Assembly (NCBI GenBank): GCA_026196145.1
Contig: JAPHTU010000099.1
Coordinates: forward strand, 1-37,560
Length of the DNA: 37,560 nt
Origin: Gammaproteobacteria bacterium
GTDB lineage: Bacteria > Pseudomonadota > Gammaproteobacteria > JAJDYQ01
Direction of reading: 5' to 3'
The translations under genes were made by a program, and so were the position numbers. Every line of letters begins with the position of its first letter. The stretch's first letter is position 1. The notes beneath the pieces were generated by a model. The model was not told the DNA's origin. It made no database searches and worked only from the letters and a program-made list of their open reading frames with translations. Below are positions 25,080 to 34,975 of the stretch, piece by piece.

Positions 25080-26461
25080 TTTTCTGTTACTGGCCTTTTA
25101 TGATCGATACCCAGACTTTTAAGTTTACGGTATAAATGCGTTCTTTCCATCCCAATATTTTTCGCCAGCTTGCTGACGCTGCCGCCTGCCTGGTTCCATT
25201 GGTATAAAAGGTAATCATGCTCGAATACCTCCCTGGCTTCCCGTAATGGCATATCCATCATGCCCTGACTAAATGCGGGCTGCGCGGCATCTACTGTGAC
25301 GCTGACCGAGGCACCTAATGCGCGGCGCACATCGGACTCAGAGATAACCTTTTCAGTTCCAAGTATTAACAGGCGTTGAACCAGATTACGTAGTTCACGG
25401 ATATTGCCTGGCCATGAATAATGCATTAACTGGTTTATCGCGGCCTCGTCAAAGGTCCGGTTGGGTAAATCGTCGCGTTTAACAAAATAATCCGTATAAA
25501 ATGCTATCGCCTCTGCTATATCATGCGGGTGCTCACGTAGTGGCATGATAGTTACCGGCAGCACATTCAGAAAAAAATACAAATCATCACGGAAGCGCCC
25601 CTCTCTCACCTCCTGCTCCAGATCGCAACGTGTACTGGCTATTATCCTGACATCTACCGAGATAGCCTGCGTACCGTTCAGCCTTAGAAAAGAAGCTTCC
25701 TGTAAAGCACTTAGCAGGCGACCCTGTGTATCAGATTCCAGATCTGCGACCTCCTCCAGAAACAATGTACCACCATGGGCCTGCTCAAGGTGGCCATAAT
25801 ATACCTGGCCGGACTGCTCCCGTCCGAAGATGGCGGCCTGGGAGTTACCGCTGGCGACTGCGCCAATACGTAGCGTGACAAAAGGGCCATCCTTACGTGG
25901 CCCGGAGTGATGAATAAAGCGGGCAAAGGTTTCCTTTCCACAACCTGCCTCACCTTTAATCAGTACCGGTGAATCGTGTTGAGATACGGCCAGCGCCTGT
26001 TCCCGCAATGCCTGCATTTGCTCACTGCTACCGATAGGCGCATCTATTACCATTGTCTGGTCACGAAGCCGTTGATTTTCTCGTTCCAGACGTAAAGATT
26101 GCATGGAGCGATCTACCGTCAATATCAGCTTGGCCATGGACAGCGGCTTTTCGAGAAAGTCGTACGCCCCCAGCCGCGTTGCTTCCACCGCCGTTTCAAT
26201 CGTGCCATGGCCAGACATCATAATCACCCTGAAAGGCAATTCGCCACTATTGCTCCACTCTTTAAGCAGCGCAATGCCGTCAACCTCAGGCATCCAGATG
26301 TCCAGCAAAACAAGATCCGGGCGACGCTCCAGGCAGGCAGCGCGTGCCTGAACAGCGCCGTTAGCTACCGTTACTTCGTAACCCTCGTCAGCAAGAATCT
26401 CGCTAACCAGTTGCCGGATTTCGGGTTCGTCATCAACTACAAGTATGCTGCCTTTTGCCAT
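25076..26461 (-). CDS. ntrX: NtrX-like response regulator lacking the GAFTGA loop
   Basis: 461 residues: receiver (phospho-acceptor Asp54 in LVLLDIW, with Asp10-11), AAA+ domain (Walker [10 protein letters not shown] at 170-178) and a C-terminal Fis-type helix-turn-helix ([22 protein letters not shown]). The AAA+ domain is degenerate in two places. Between FG (212) and GGTLF the usual GAFTGA loop is missing and the segment is about six residues shorter ([16 protein letters not shown]). The Walker B Asp is Glu (LFLEEV, 236). It should bind DNA and respond to phosphorylation, but it probably cannot engage sigma-54. The start overlaps the ntrY stop by one base. Confidence 0.88.
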   Translation of the reverse strand: MAKGSILVVDDEPEIRQLVSEILADEGYEVTVANGAVQARAACLERRPDLVLLDIWMPEVDGIALLKEWSNSGELPFRVIMMSGHGTIETAVEATRLGAYDFLEKPLSMAKLILTVDRSMQSLRLERENQRLRDQTMVIDAPIGSSEQMQALREQALAVSQHDSPVLIKGEAGCGKETFARFIHHSGPRKDGPFVTLRIGAVASGNSQAAIFGREQSGQVYYGHLEQAHGGTLFLEEVADLESDTQGRLLSALQEASFLRLNGTQAISVDVRIIASTRCDLEQEVREGRFRDDLYFFLNVLPVTIMPLREHPHDIAEAIAFYTDYFVKRDDLPNRTFDEAAINQLMHYSWPGNIRELRNLVQRLLILGTEKVISESDVRRALGASVSVTVDAAQPAFSQGMMDMPLREAREVFEHDYLLYQWNQAGGSVSKLAKNIGMERTHLYRKLKSLGIDHKRPVTEK

Positions 26462-28677
26462 CAGCCAAGGCCACCATTTGATGATGCATGTGACACAACA
26501 TCCATACAGGAGAAATTAATCATTACCTTGGCGCCGCCTTTAACCAGATTGGTAACTGTGATGGCACCATGATGCTCCTCAACAATTTTTTTCACAATTG
26601 CCAAACCCAGGCCAGTTCCTTGTTGCTTTGTTGTTACGTAAGGCTCAAAAACATTATTAATAATAGATTCATCAAAGCCCGGGCCATTATCTTCTATCGT
26701 TAATACCAATGTATTATTCAGCGGATCAAACCTGGTCTCAACCAGCAAATGAGGATCTTCAACGCCATTCAATGCATCAAGGGCATTTCTTATAAGATTG
26801 TGTAACAGTTGCCGAATACGACCGGCATCGGCTGATATATAGGTATTTTCAGAATCAAGTCGCAATTCTGTAGCAGCGCGCTGTTGTTCGCCTTTATACA
26901 TTTCAAGAATTTCCTCAATCATACGATTAAGAGATAACGACTCAATCTTCAATTCCGGACTACGTGCATATTGTGTGAAGGCATTCACCATATCTTTCAT
27001 CGCCTCAACCTGATCAATAATGGTACGTGTTGCCTTGTCCAGCACCTCTGCGGCCTTGCCCTCCACATCTTGCAGGCATTTATGCCGCACGCGTTCCGCA
27101 GACAGCTGTATGGGCGTTAGCGGATTCTTTATCTCATGGGCAAGTCGCCTTGCCATCTCGCCCCAGGCCGCATCTCTTTGCGCCTGAACAAAATCCGTAA
27201 CATCATCAAACATCACAACATGCTCACCCTCGCGGCCCTGTTCGGGAGATAGCAGACCACCATTGACCATGAGTACCTGACGGCCCTTATGGTTGAGAAA
27301 TACCAACTGCTCCTGCCATTGTGTCTCGTCAGCATTTAAATGCCGGTGAATACAATTATAAAATTCATGCAGTCCGGGGAACTGATCGACAATCTCATCC
27401 AGACTTTTATTGGTCAGGTCCACCTCGCTATTCAGCAGAATTCGGGATGCCATCGGGTTCATCGTGACCACCAGGCCATCTGAATTTAACGTTATAACAC
27501 CCGACGAAAGCCTGGAGAGAATAGTCTGCACATAGGCATGCTCCTCTTCCGCCGCCTCACGACTTAAACGAGCCTGCTGACTAGCTTCAGCAACCCGCTG
27601 GGTCATATCATTAAAAGAGCCGACAAGCTTGCCTAACTCATCATGTGAAGTTACCGGCAAACGTTTCTCATAATTCCCCGTTGCCACCGCCCGGGTACCA
27701 TCAACAAGGACCCTGACCGGCTCCACCAGGCGTCGCGCTGATATGACAGCGACAATAATCGCAGCCAGAATATTAAGCACCAGAGCGAGTGACAGGGTCA
27801 GGATAAAACTGTTTTTAAGTTCGTCTCGTATATAGGACAGCTCCTTATAGGCAGCAAATGCTGACTGTACGCTCTGCGAAAGTGAATTCAACCTGTCTGC
27901 TACCGGATACAGGGCCTGAATGAGCCGTCTTCCCCTGACCGCCAGATTAATAGTATCCGGAATCTCAATGACGACCCTGATAATAAACCCCTCGTCCTTG
28001 ACAGGCTCCAGATCCAGATAAGGGTAACCCTGGCGTAGCTGACTGTAGATCAACTCACTAGGTGCGTTTGGCAACAAGCTCTCTGGGTCAGTTGTACTAA
28101 AGGCATAAACATGACCCGTGGTATCCAGCAGGGCAATTTCATCTGCGCCACTGCTGAGGCGCATATCCACAAGGTTCAGGGTAGCGATGCTGGTTGGTGT
28201 ATCAACCACCGATTCAGCCAGCTTCAATGTGGACTTCGCTTTTTCACGTATAAGCCCTGTCATGGAGTCACGGCTTAGATCCAGTGCATCACCCAACGCA
28301 GTTTCAATGCGCACATCGAACCAGCTGTCTATGCCGCGTTGTAAAAACTGCACCGAGAGAATGTAAACCAGCGAAACAGGTACCACAGCCAGAATAACAA
28401 ACATGGTTACCATTCGTAGCGTCAGCCTGATACCGGCCCTGCGTTGACGATACTCTATCGTCAACCGATATAACTGATAACCCAGCATGCCGGTCAACAC
28501 CAGCAAACCAAGTGCGTTACCCAGCAGTAACCATGAATAGTAAGGACCAATAACAGCCGAGTTTTCTGTGGCACTACTCAGCATATAAAGGGAAAATAGC
28601 AGGCCGGCAAACAATAATAGTACGGGTGCCACACCCCAGTGTTGCCAACGAAACAGCCTAGGCAACACAGACATCAA
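26461..28677 (-). CDS. ntrY: NtrY-like membrane histidine kinase
   Basis: 738 residues. About three to four membrane segments in the first ~115 residues flank a periplasmic sensory region, with a further membrane segment near 290-315. HAMP (EPVRVLVDGTRAVATGNYEK), PAS (SRLSSGVITLNSDGLVVTMN), HisKA with RLAHEIKNPLTPIQ (the phosphorylated His) and HATPase (NLIRNALDAL, DNGPGFD, GTGLGLAIVKKIVEEH) follow. This is the full NtrY architecture. Partner of NtrX, overlapping it by one base. The signal sensed is unknown; NtrYX has been linked to nitrogen, redox and envelope control in other bacteria. Confidence 0.92.
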   Translation of the reverse strand: MMSVLPRLFRWQHWGVAPVLLLFAGLLFSLYMLSSATENSAVIGPYYSWLLLGNALGLLVLTGMLGYQLYRLTIEYRQRRAGIRLTLRMVTMFVILAVVPVSLVYILSVQFLQRGIDSWFDVRIETALGDALDLSRDSMTGLIREKAKSTLKLAESVVDTPTSIATLNLVDMRLSSGADEIALLDTTGHVYAFSTTDPESLLPNAPSELIYSQLRQGYPYLDLEPVKDEGFIIRVVIEIPDTINLAVRGRRLIQALYPVADRLNSLSQSVQSAFAAYKELSYIRDELKNSFILTLSLALVLNILAAIIVAVISARRLVEPVRVLVDGTRAVATGNYEKRLPVTSHDELGKLVGSFNDMTQRVAEASQQARLSREAAEEEHAYVQTILSRLSSGVITLNSDGLVVTMNPMASRILLNSEVDLTNKSLDEIVDQFPGLHEFYNCIHRHLNADETQWQEQLVFLNHKGRQVLMVNGGLLSPEQGREGEHVVMFDDVTDFVQAQRDAAWGEMARRLAHEIKNPLTPIQLSAERVRHKCLQDVEGKAAEVLDKATRTIIDQVEAMKDMVNAFTQYARSPELKIESLSLNRMIEEILEMYKGEQQRAATELRLDSENTYISADAGRIRQLLHNLIRNALDALNGVEDPHLLVETRFDPLNNTLVLTIEDNGPGFDESIINNVFEPYVTTKQQGTGLGLAIVKKIVEEHHGAITVTNLVKGGAKVMINFSCMDVVSHASSNGGLG

Positions 28678-29237
28678 TTATTCTCCGGCCAGTGTAACCG
28701 CTTCCAGCCACTCCTCAGCCGCCACTCATCAGATAAATAGGTTAATGGCCTCAAAGGAACGGGCAATGACTCGCTATCCAGCACTGATCGAATACTGACT
28801 TCATACTGCTCATCGGGATCAAGCGATGAAAGCTCAACCAGCGCCAGCTCTTTGATCCTGCCCAGTGCGGCCAGGGCCGCAGACTGGGTTAAAAATGCTC
28901 GCGGATAAGTATGATCAATACCCTTAACCAGATATTGTTGGCTAAGTGCATGATACTGAATCTCCAGTTTATAACGAAAGGATGCCAGTGATTGTTGCCA
29001 GTACCATTTATTGGCCGGCTTGATGATAACTTCTGTATCTACAGCCAGTGGCAAGCCATTTGCCAGGGCCTCCAGCGCCGCCTTGCTAAAATGAAAGGAC
29101 AGGTCTCCTTGTAATAGCAGCGAAAACTCATCACTAGCCAGCCGAAGATCCAGGTCAGCAAAGTCCTGCTGCCTGGCAAACAGGCCACCTGAAAACAGCA
29201 GGGCCATTATTAATATCTGTGTCGATAATCGCTTCAT
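28674..29237 (-). CDS. DUF4390 periplasmic protein
   Basis: 187 residues with an N-terminal signal sequence (ILIMALLFSGGLFA) and a mature domain of the DUF4390 type: DLSFHFSKAALEALANGLPLAV, ANKWYWQQSLASFRYKLEIQY and a C-terminal YLSDEWRLRSGWKRL. The family regularly lies between rsmB and ntrY in gammaproteobacteria and beta-proteobacteria. Function unknown; the location suggests an envelope protein related to the NtrY sensor (inference). It overlaps rsmB and ntrY by 4 bases at each end. Confidence 0.85.
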   Translation of the reverse strand: MKRLSTQILIMALLFSGGLFARQQDFADLDLRLASDEFSLLLQGDLSFHFSKAALEALANGLPLAVDTEVIIKPANKWYWQQSLASFRYKLEIQYHALSQQYLVKGIDHTYPRAFLTQSAALAALGRIKELALVELSSLDPDEQYEVSIRSVLDSESLPVPLRPLTYLSDEWRLRSGWKRLHWPENN

Positions 29238-30565
29238 CGTTTTTTTAGTAATGCGAAATAGAATCCATCCATCTTTTCATCACCAGGCAATATCTGGCGA
29301 CCTGTCTGGCCCCTACCCCATGGTACTGACATTTCTGCGAGCTCGGCATCATCTTGTCGTTGTATAAATGCGGTAACCTGATCCTCATTTTCAGCCTTAA
29401 AAACGGAACAGGTCACATACAGCAGCATACCCCCGGGCTTGAGTAGTTGCCACATGGCATCAAGTATTTTTGACTGCCGCTTGATAATTTTCTGCAACGC
29501 CCGTTCTGTACGCAAATACTTGATATCCGGGTGACGGCGGATTACCCCGCTGGCACTACATGGCGCATCAAGCAAGATTCGATCAAATGGCACCTTGTCC
29601 CACCAATCATCCGGATTGCTTGCATCCCCCTCAATGAGTTGTGCCGTTTGACCAATACGACTGAACATATCCTTAACTCTTTCCAGTCGAGGCTTACTGT
29701 TATCCAGCGCCGCAAGATATGCAGGTCGGGCCTGTTGCATAATATGCGCCGTTTTACCCCCCGGGGCTGCGCAGGCGTCAAGCACCCGGTGTGTACTATC
29801 ATGCTGCAGTAATGGCGTGGCCAGCTGTGCTGCCGCATCCTGAACGGATACCAGACCATCACTAAACCCGGGTATCTTTTCTACATCCACGGGTTTTGAT
29901 AGAACCAGTGCGCTACCTGCAAACGGGTGCTTATTTGCCTCTATACCGGAAGACGCCAGCCGTGACTGATACTCATCAATATCGGCCTTGTGTGTATCCA
30001 CGCGCAAAACCATTGGTGCCTGCTGATTATTATTTTCTGCTATCTGCTGCCACTGCCCCGGCCAGTCGGTCTGCAGCCGATTGAGCATCCAGGGTGGGTG
30101 GGCGTAACGCACAAACTCCGGCCGCCCTTCGACAAGTTTTTGAAAACTATTGTCAGTCGCGGACATATAACGTTGAAACGCCCTTAGTACCGCATTGATC
30201 AGTCCTTTTGCCCGCTTCGACTGTAAATTTGCGGCGCATTCGACTGTGGCATGGATTGCCGCATGTACCGGTATCCGCATGTGCTTTAATTGAAACAGGC
30301 CAATCAGGATGAGGACCTGAACCGCCGGCTTCAAATCACTGGCAGAGCGCTTTGCCAACTGCTCCATCCAGTACTGCAACTCAATATGCCATCGCATGAC
30401 GCCATAACAGATGGCCTGCAACAGGGCAGAATCCTGCGCTGACAACCCCTCATTGTAGCGGCTTAGGGCTTCATCAAGTTGCTGGTAATCCTGTGTAACG
30501 GCTAGCAGCACCCTTGCCGCCTGCAATCTTACTTCTACCCCGGGTTTTAACTTCACTCCTGTCAC
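29234..30565 (-). CDS. rsmB: 16S rRNA (cytosine-967 C5)-methyltransferase RsmB
   Basis: 443 residues (E. coli 429). An N-terminal NusB-like RNA-binding domain (~1-145) is followed by the SAM methyltransferase with VSVQDAAAQL, DACAAPGGKT, the catalytic DAPCSASGVIRRHPDIK and VTCSVFKAEN; both active cysteines are present. Methylates C967 of 16S rRNA. The start is GTG sharing its G with the fmt stop (TAGTG), so translation is probably coupled. Confidence 0.96.
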   Translation of the reverse strand: MTGVKLKPGVEVRLQAARVLLAVTQDYQQLDEALSRYNEGLSAQDSALLQAICYGVMRWHIELQYWMEQLAKRSASDLKPAVQVLILIGLFQLKHMRIPVHAAIHATVECAANLQSKRAKGLINAVLRAFQRYMSATDNSFQKLVEGRPEFVRYAHPPWMLNRLQTDWPGQWQQIAENNNQQAPMVLRVDTHKADIDEYQSRLASSGIEANKHPFAGSALVLSKPVDVEKIPGFSDGLVSVQDAAAQLATPLLQHDSTHRVLDACAAPGGKTAHIMQQARPAYLAALDNSKPRLERVKDMFSRIGQTAQLIEGDASNPDDWWDKVPFDRILLDAPCSASGVIRRHPDIKYLRTERALQKIIKRQSKILDAMWQLLKPGGMLLYVTCSVFKAENEDQVTAFIQRQDDAELAEMSVPWGRGQTGRQILPGDEKMDGFYFALLKKR

Positions 30566-31503
30566 TACCCAAAGACCATGCCAGTCTTGATGTCGGCCTG
30601 TCTGGCATTCATATAGGCGTTCGCCGGCATACGTTTCTTTCCTTCAGGCTGAACCTCCAGTAATACCAACGCGCCGTCTCCGCAGGCAATCACTGGCAGT
30701 TTATGATCTATCGAGACCAGCTTTCCCGGATTCCCTGCGCTACTGTCTTCCGCGATACGTGCATCCCATATACGTAATGATTTACCCGACCATGATGTGA
30801 AAGCAACCGGCCATGGATTAAAGGCCTTAATCAGTCGCAGTACCTGCGGTGCCGGCAATGTCCAGTCGATTTCTGCTTCCGCCTTGCTGAGCTTTGCAGC
30901 GTAGTTTGCCTGCTGCTCGTCCTGCTGAACGGCAGGTGGACAGTTTCCTGCTTCGATACTGTCGACAACCTCAAGCAAGGCATCACCTCCCAGAATGGCC
31001 AATTCGTCATGTAAGCCCTCCGCTGTCATATCATCAGAAATCGTTACCTCTGAGAATTTCAACGTATCACCCGTATCCAGACCTTCATCCATTTGCATAA
31101 TGGTGACCCCGGTCTTTGTATCGCCAGCCAGTATGGCCCTTTGAATCGGCGCTGCCCCGCGCCAACGAGGCAATAATGAGGCGTGTACATTCAAACAGCC
31201 ATGAAGCGGTATCGCCAGCACCTCTGCTGGCAATATCAGGCCATAGGCCACGACAATCATAAGCCCGGGCTGAAAGCGCCTTAATTCATTTATCGCTGAT
31301 TCGTCCCTCAGCGATAGCGGCTGCACTACCAGGATGCCATTTGACTCTGCCAGTTGTTTCACCGGGCTGGCGCGCATCTGCTGCCCCCTGCCTGCCGGTC
31401 TGTCAGGCTGTGTATATACAGCCACCACTTCATGCTGACTATCAATCAGTCGCTGTAAGGTCGGCACGGCGAACTCGGGCGTGCCTGCAAAAATAAGCTT
31501 CAA
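30565..31503 (-). CDS. fmt: Methionyl-tRNA formyltransferase
   Basis: 312 residues (E. coli 315). The formyltransferase core shows FAGTPEFAVPTLQ, the catalytic NVHASLLPRWRGAAPIQRAI with Asn and His, and MQMDEGLDTGD; the C-terminal domain binds tRNA. It formylates initiator Met-tRNA with 10-formyl-THF. Second gene of the operon, 43 bases after def. Confidence 0.97.
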   Translation of the reverse strand: MKLIFAGTPEFAVPTLQRLIDSQHEVVAVYTQPDRPAGRGQQMRASPVKQLAESNGILVVQPLSLRDESAINELRRFQPGLMIVVAYGLILPAEVLAIPLHGCLNVHASLLPRWRGAAPIQRAILAGDTKTGVTIMQMDEGLDTGDTLKFSEVTISDDMTAEGLHDELAILGGDALLEVVDSIEAGNCPPAVQQDEQQANYAAKLSKAEAEIDWTLPAPQVLRLIKAFNPWPVAFTSWSGKSLRIWDARIAEDSSAGNPGKLVSIDHKLPVIACGDGALVLLEVQPEGKKRMPANAYMNARQADIKTGMVFG

Positions 31504-31546
31504 ATGACTTCCTGAAAAATGATGACTGCTAGTGGAAGCAGTTTGA

Positions 31547-32071
31547 CTAGATAACCTTGCGAGAGGCGCTGGCTGCAGATACCTGATGCTTGGCCAGTTT
31601 TTTACGAATACGCTGACGTTTTAATTCTGACAGATAATCTATGAATAATTTACCATCCAGATGATCGATCTCATGCTGGATACACACGGCCAACAAGCCA
31701 TCGGCATCCATCTCTATTTGCACACCATCACGGTTCATCGCCTTGAGCGTGATCGCATCCGCGCGTTTTACCTTCTCAAAGATGCCCGGAACAGAAAGAC
31801 AGCCCTCGTCCATCTCCTCAACACCGTCAAGACGGGTAATTTCCGGGTTCACAAGTGCCAATGGCTGGGTACGATCCTCCGAAATATCGACCACGATCAC
31901 CCGCTCAAAAACGTTGACCTGTACCGCGGCCAGACCTATACCCGGTGCGTCATACATCGTCTCAAACATGTCATCAATCAACTGTCTGATCCTATCATCG
32001 ACCTGCGCAACAGTTTTTGCCTTGCGCCGTAGCCGCTCATCCGGAAAGTGTAAAATATCTAATATCGCCAT
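31547..32071 (-). CDS. def: Peptide deformylase
   Basis: 174 residues from ATG 32071 ([15 protein letters not shown]), the family's normal start and length; the frame stays open upstream to 32182 but that part is not deformylase-like. The metal-site motifs are [13 protein letters not shown] (Cys ligand) and QHEIDHLDG (both His ligands and the catalytic Glu). Removes the formyl group from nascent proteins. First gene of the minus-strand operon, divergent from the lysM gene with only about 130 bases between starts. Confidence 0.97.
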   Translation of the reverse strand: MAILDILHFPDERLRRKAKTVAQVDDRIRQLIDDMFETMYDAPGIGLAAVQVNVFERVIVVDISEDRTQPLALVNPEITRLDGVEEMDEGCLSVPGIFEKVKRADAITLKAMNRDGVQIEMDADGLLAVCIQHEIDHLDGKLFIDYLSELKRQRIRKKLAKHQVSAASASRKVI

Positions 32072-32203
32072 AATGATCTCGAAAAATTCTCGTATTCTCA
32101 CCCAAGTACAGGAAATTAAAGAAAATAATACTGGAATAATCAGAAATTCTGTCTTAGGATTAAGTGAGATGTGTGATTGCACCCATTATATAAAAGGTAA
32201 ACC

Positions 32204-33268
32204 ATGACTGCGAAACGAATTTTTCCTGTTCTAGTCCGCCAGCTGCTGGGTATTCTGGCTTTATCCGCAAGCCTGGGCATTGGCAATGCACTTGCCGATA
32301 CCATCGAGATCAAGGGCGATGCGCCACAAAGCTATACCGTGGTCAAGGGAGACACGTTATGGGATATATCAGGTAAATACCTGGAAAAACCATGGCGCTG
32401 GCCCGAATTATGGGAAGGGAACCCGCAAATTGCCAATCCCCACCTGATTTACCCGGGTGACATCATATCATTATCCTATGTAGACGGGCAGCCACGGCTG
32501 GGAATCAACCGTGCCCACGGCACCTCCAAACTGTCTCCAAAGATTCGTTCTACGCCTATTGATGACGCGATCCCCGTATTACCTCTCGGGGCAGTCAAAC
32601 AATTTCTACTCAAACTCGCCCTGCTCGATAAAGCCACAATAGACAGCGCCCCCTATGTTGTTCGTGGTGAGGAAGGGCGTATCGTTGTGACACAAGGCCA
32701 GCGCGTATATGTAAAAGGGTTATCAGATACCGGTGATAAGGGTTACCAGATATACCACGCGGGTGATCCGATTAACGACCCGGCTACTGGTGACCTCATC
32801 GCCTATGAAAGTATTTTTGCCGGTGACGCAAAACTTGATCAATTGGGTGACCCGTCCACCCTGTTAGTGACCTCAAATACCCGTGAAATATCTGTTGGTG
32901 ACATTGCACTAGCCAGAGATGCGGATAGTATCATCACCGACTATTACCCCAAGGTGCCAGACAAACAACTTAAGGGTCAGGTTCTGGATATCATCGGTGG
33001 TATCGGCGCGTTTGGTCGTTTCCAGTCGGTCATTATCAACCTTGGAACCAGCGATGGCTTAGCAAGGGGACACGTATTATCTGTCTTCACCAAGGGCGAA
33101 ACGGTCCTCGATACGGTTTCACCAGCACGCAAAGATACCGTTACGCTGCCGGATGAAAGAGCCGGCTCAGTGATAGTGATTGAGGCCCATGAAAACCTCA
33201 GCTATGCATTTGTCGTGGAATCACGCCAGCATATGCGTGTATTGGACGAGGTTCGCACACCTGAGTGA
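32204..33268 (+). CDS. LysM-domain periplasmic protein
   Basis: 354 residues. Signal peptide (ILALSASLGIGNALA, cleavage near 31), then one LysM domain (~43-92: YTVVKGDTLWDISGKYL ... NPHLIYPGDIISL in outline) and a beta-rich domain of unknown function. LysM binds peptidoglycan. This gene type is conserved just before dprA, opposite def, in Pseudomonas and relatives, as here. The stop TGA overlaps the GTG start of dprA. Confidence 0.9.
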   Translation: MTAKRIFPVLVRQLLGILALSASLGIGNALADTIEIKGDAPQSYTVVKGDTLWDISGKYLEKPWRWPELWEGNPQIANPHLIYPGDIISLSYVDGQPRLGINRAHGTSKLSPKIRSTPIDDAIPVLPLGAVKQFLLKLALLDKATIDSAPYVVRGEEGRIVVTQGQRVYVKGLSDTGDKGYQIYHAGDPINDPATGDLIAYESIFAGDAKLDQLGDPSTLLVTSNTREISVGDIALARDADSIITDYYPKVPDKQLKGQVLDIIGGIGAFGRFQSVIINLGTSDGLARGHVLSVFTKGETVLDTVSPARKDTVTLPDERAGSVIVIEAHENLSYAFVVESRQHMRVLDEVRTPE

Positions 33269-34386
33269 TTCCGGAACATCAGCTTGACTGGCTCAAGCTA
33301 ACTCTTGTACCGGGCCTCGGCCCGGCAGGTATTCAAAAACTACTGGAAGGCTTTGGTACTCCTGAAGCCATCTCTGCTGCACCCGAAACGCAGCTCGCCG
33401 CAACAACCGGGCTCTCCTCTGACCTGTGTCGCGCGATCAAGACAGTCGATCACAAGCGTCTGGAACAGTCGATATCCTGGTTGGAGGCATCTGCTAATCA
33501 CCATCTGCTTTGCATTGATGACCCGCAATATCCCGCCTTATTGAAGGCGATTCACGACGCACCTCCCGTTTTATTTGTTAACGGCAATATTACTTTACTC
33601 AGCCAGTTACAACTCGCAATGGTTGGTAGTCGCAACCCGAGCAGTAGTGGTTACGAAACTGCCTATGAATTTGCCCGGCATCTGGCCAATACCGGTCTCG
33701 TCATTACCAGCGGTCTGGCTTTAGGGATTGATGGCGCGAGCCATCAGGGTGCCCTGGATGCCGGCGGTCAGACCATCGCTGTCACCGGCAATGGACTGGA
33801 TAGAGTCTATCCCGCAAGGCATCGCAACCTGGCACACCAAATAGCGGAGCATGGTGCACTGGTCACAGAATTCCCACCAGGTACTAAACCGCTACCCGGT
33901 AACTTCCCGCGTAGAAACCGGATTATTGCCGGGCTAAGCCTGGGTACACTGGTCGTCGAGGCTGCACAGAAAAGTGGCTCACTTATTACCGCTTACAGGG
34001 CGCTGGAACAATCCAGGGAGGTCTTTGCCATTCCAGGATCCATACATAACCCGCTTGCCAAAGGCTGTCACCAGCTCATACGTCAGGGAGCCAAACTGAT
34101 TGAAACGGCACAGGATATTCTGGAAGAACTCTCCCCCATCGCCCAGGCATCTTTTGAAATCGGTGAGCAGCCAGATGAGACACCGGACCCCTGCACCGAA
34201 ACCAGTGAATCACATCTTATCATCCTGGAGGCAATGGCCTATGACCCGGTAAACATCGACACCCTTATTAGTCGAACCGGCATGGCCTCTAACGCCATCT
34301 CATCAATTCTTCTCATACTTGAGCTGGAAGGTAAGGTCGCCTCACAGCCCGGCGGGCACTATATTCGAAGCATTTCTGCCAAATAA
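33265..34386 (+). CDS. dprA: DNA-processing protein DprA (Smf)
   Basis: 373 residues (E. coli Smf 374). Rossmann-fold core with MVGSRNPSSSGYE, SGLALGIDGASHQGAL, the VYPARHRNLAHQI segment and PRRNRIIAGLSLGTLVVEA, plus a C-terminal DML1-like winged helix (NIDTLISRTGMASNAISSIL). It loads RecA onto incoming single-stranded DNA during natural transformation. GTG start overlapping the lysM stop (GTGA) implies translational coupling. With yifB/comM in the same window, competence is plausible. Confidence 0.96.
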   Translation: MIPEHQLDWLKLTLVPGLGPAGIQKLLEGFGTPEAISAAPETQLAATTGLSSDLCRAIKTVDHKRLEQSISWLEASANHHLLCIDDPQYPALLKAIHDAPPVLFVNGNITLLSQLQLAMVGSRNPSSSGYETAYEFARHLANTGLVITSGLALGIDGASHQGALDAGGQTIAVTGNGLDRVYPARHRNLAHQIAEHGALVTEFPPGTKPLPGNFPRRNRIIAGLSLGTLVVEAAQKSGSLITAYRALEQSREVFAIPGSIHNPLAKGCHQLIRQGAKLIETAQDILEELSPIAQASFEIGEQPDETPDPCTETSESHLIILEAMAYDPVNIDTLISRTGMASNAISSILLILELEGKVASQPGGHYIRSISAK

Positions 34387-34467
34387 TACCCCTGCGAACT
34401 ACCACCACATCAATTTAATACCATTGCCCTCGTGAAATATCCGGGGCATACATGGTAAAGTTCGGCC

Positions 34468-34944
34468 ATGAAAGAAAATGTAATCGATATTCTCATGTAC
34501 CTGCTGCAGAATGCCTCCATTGAGGAGGAGTCCGTACAACAGGATCAGGAGTCACTAAAAGTACTTCTGATGGATGCTGGCTTCGCCAATGGTGAAATTC
34601 ATGAAGCCTTTCGCTGGCTTGATGACCTTGGCAACCAGATATCCGAGCAGGCACCAATCAGGCATGCCAGGCATTCCCTGCGCTGTTTTTCTGCCACGGA
34701 AGAAGCGCTGTTAGACACTGAATGCCGCGACTACCTTTTGGGTCTGGCAAATACCGGCATACTGACGCCCAATAGTTTTGAGCTGGTTATTGACCGGCTA
34801 CTTGCGCTAGACACTGACGATATAGACCTGAGCGAGCTGGAGTGGGTTGTACTTATCGTCCTGTCGAATCAATCTGACCAGCAAGAAGCCTTTCAGCGGC
34901 TTGAGGCGATGAGGTTCCACGAGCCCAACAGCCTGCTGAATTAG
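34468..34944 (+). CDS. smg: Smg family protein (DUF494)
   Basis: 158 residues, one more than E. coli Smg. The MKENVIDILMYL start, acidic central helices (LKVLLMDAGFANGEIHEAFRW) and the IDLSELEWVVLIVLSNQ block identify it. Small, acidic, all-helical; function unknown. Always between dprA and topA in many gammaproteobacteria. Confidence 0.95.
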   Translation: MKENVIDILMYLLQNASIEEESVQQDQESLKVLLMDAGFANGEIHEAFRWLDDLGNQISEQAPIRHARHSLRCFSATEEALLDTECRDYLLGLANTGILTPNSFELVIDRLLALDTDDIDLSELEWVVLIVLSNQSDQQEAFQRLEAMRFHEPNSLLN

Positions 34945-34975
34945 ATTTACTCTTTTTTCCCAGGCAACCAGTTTC

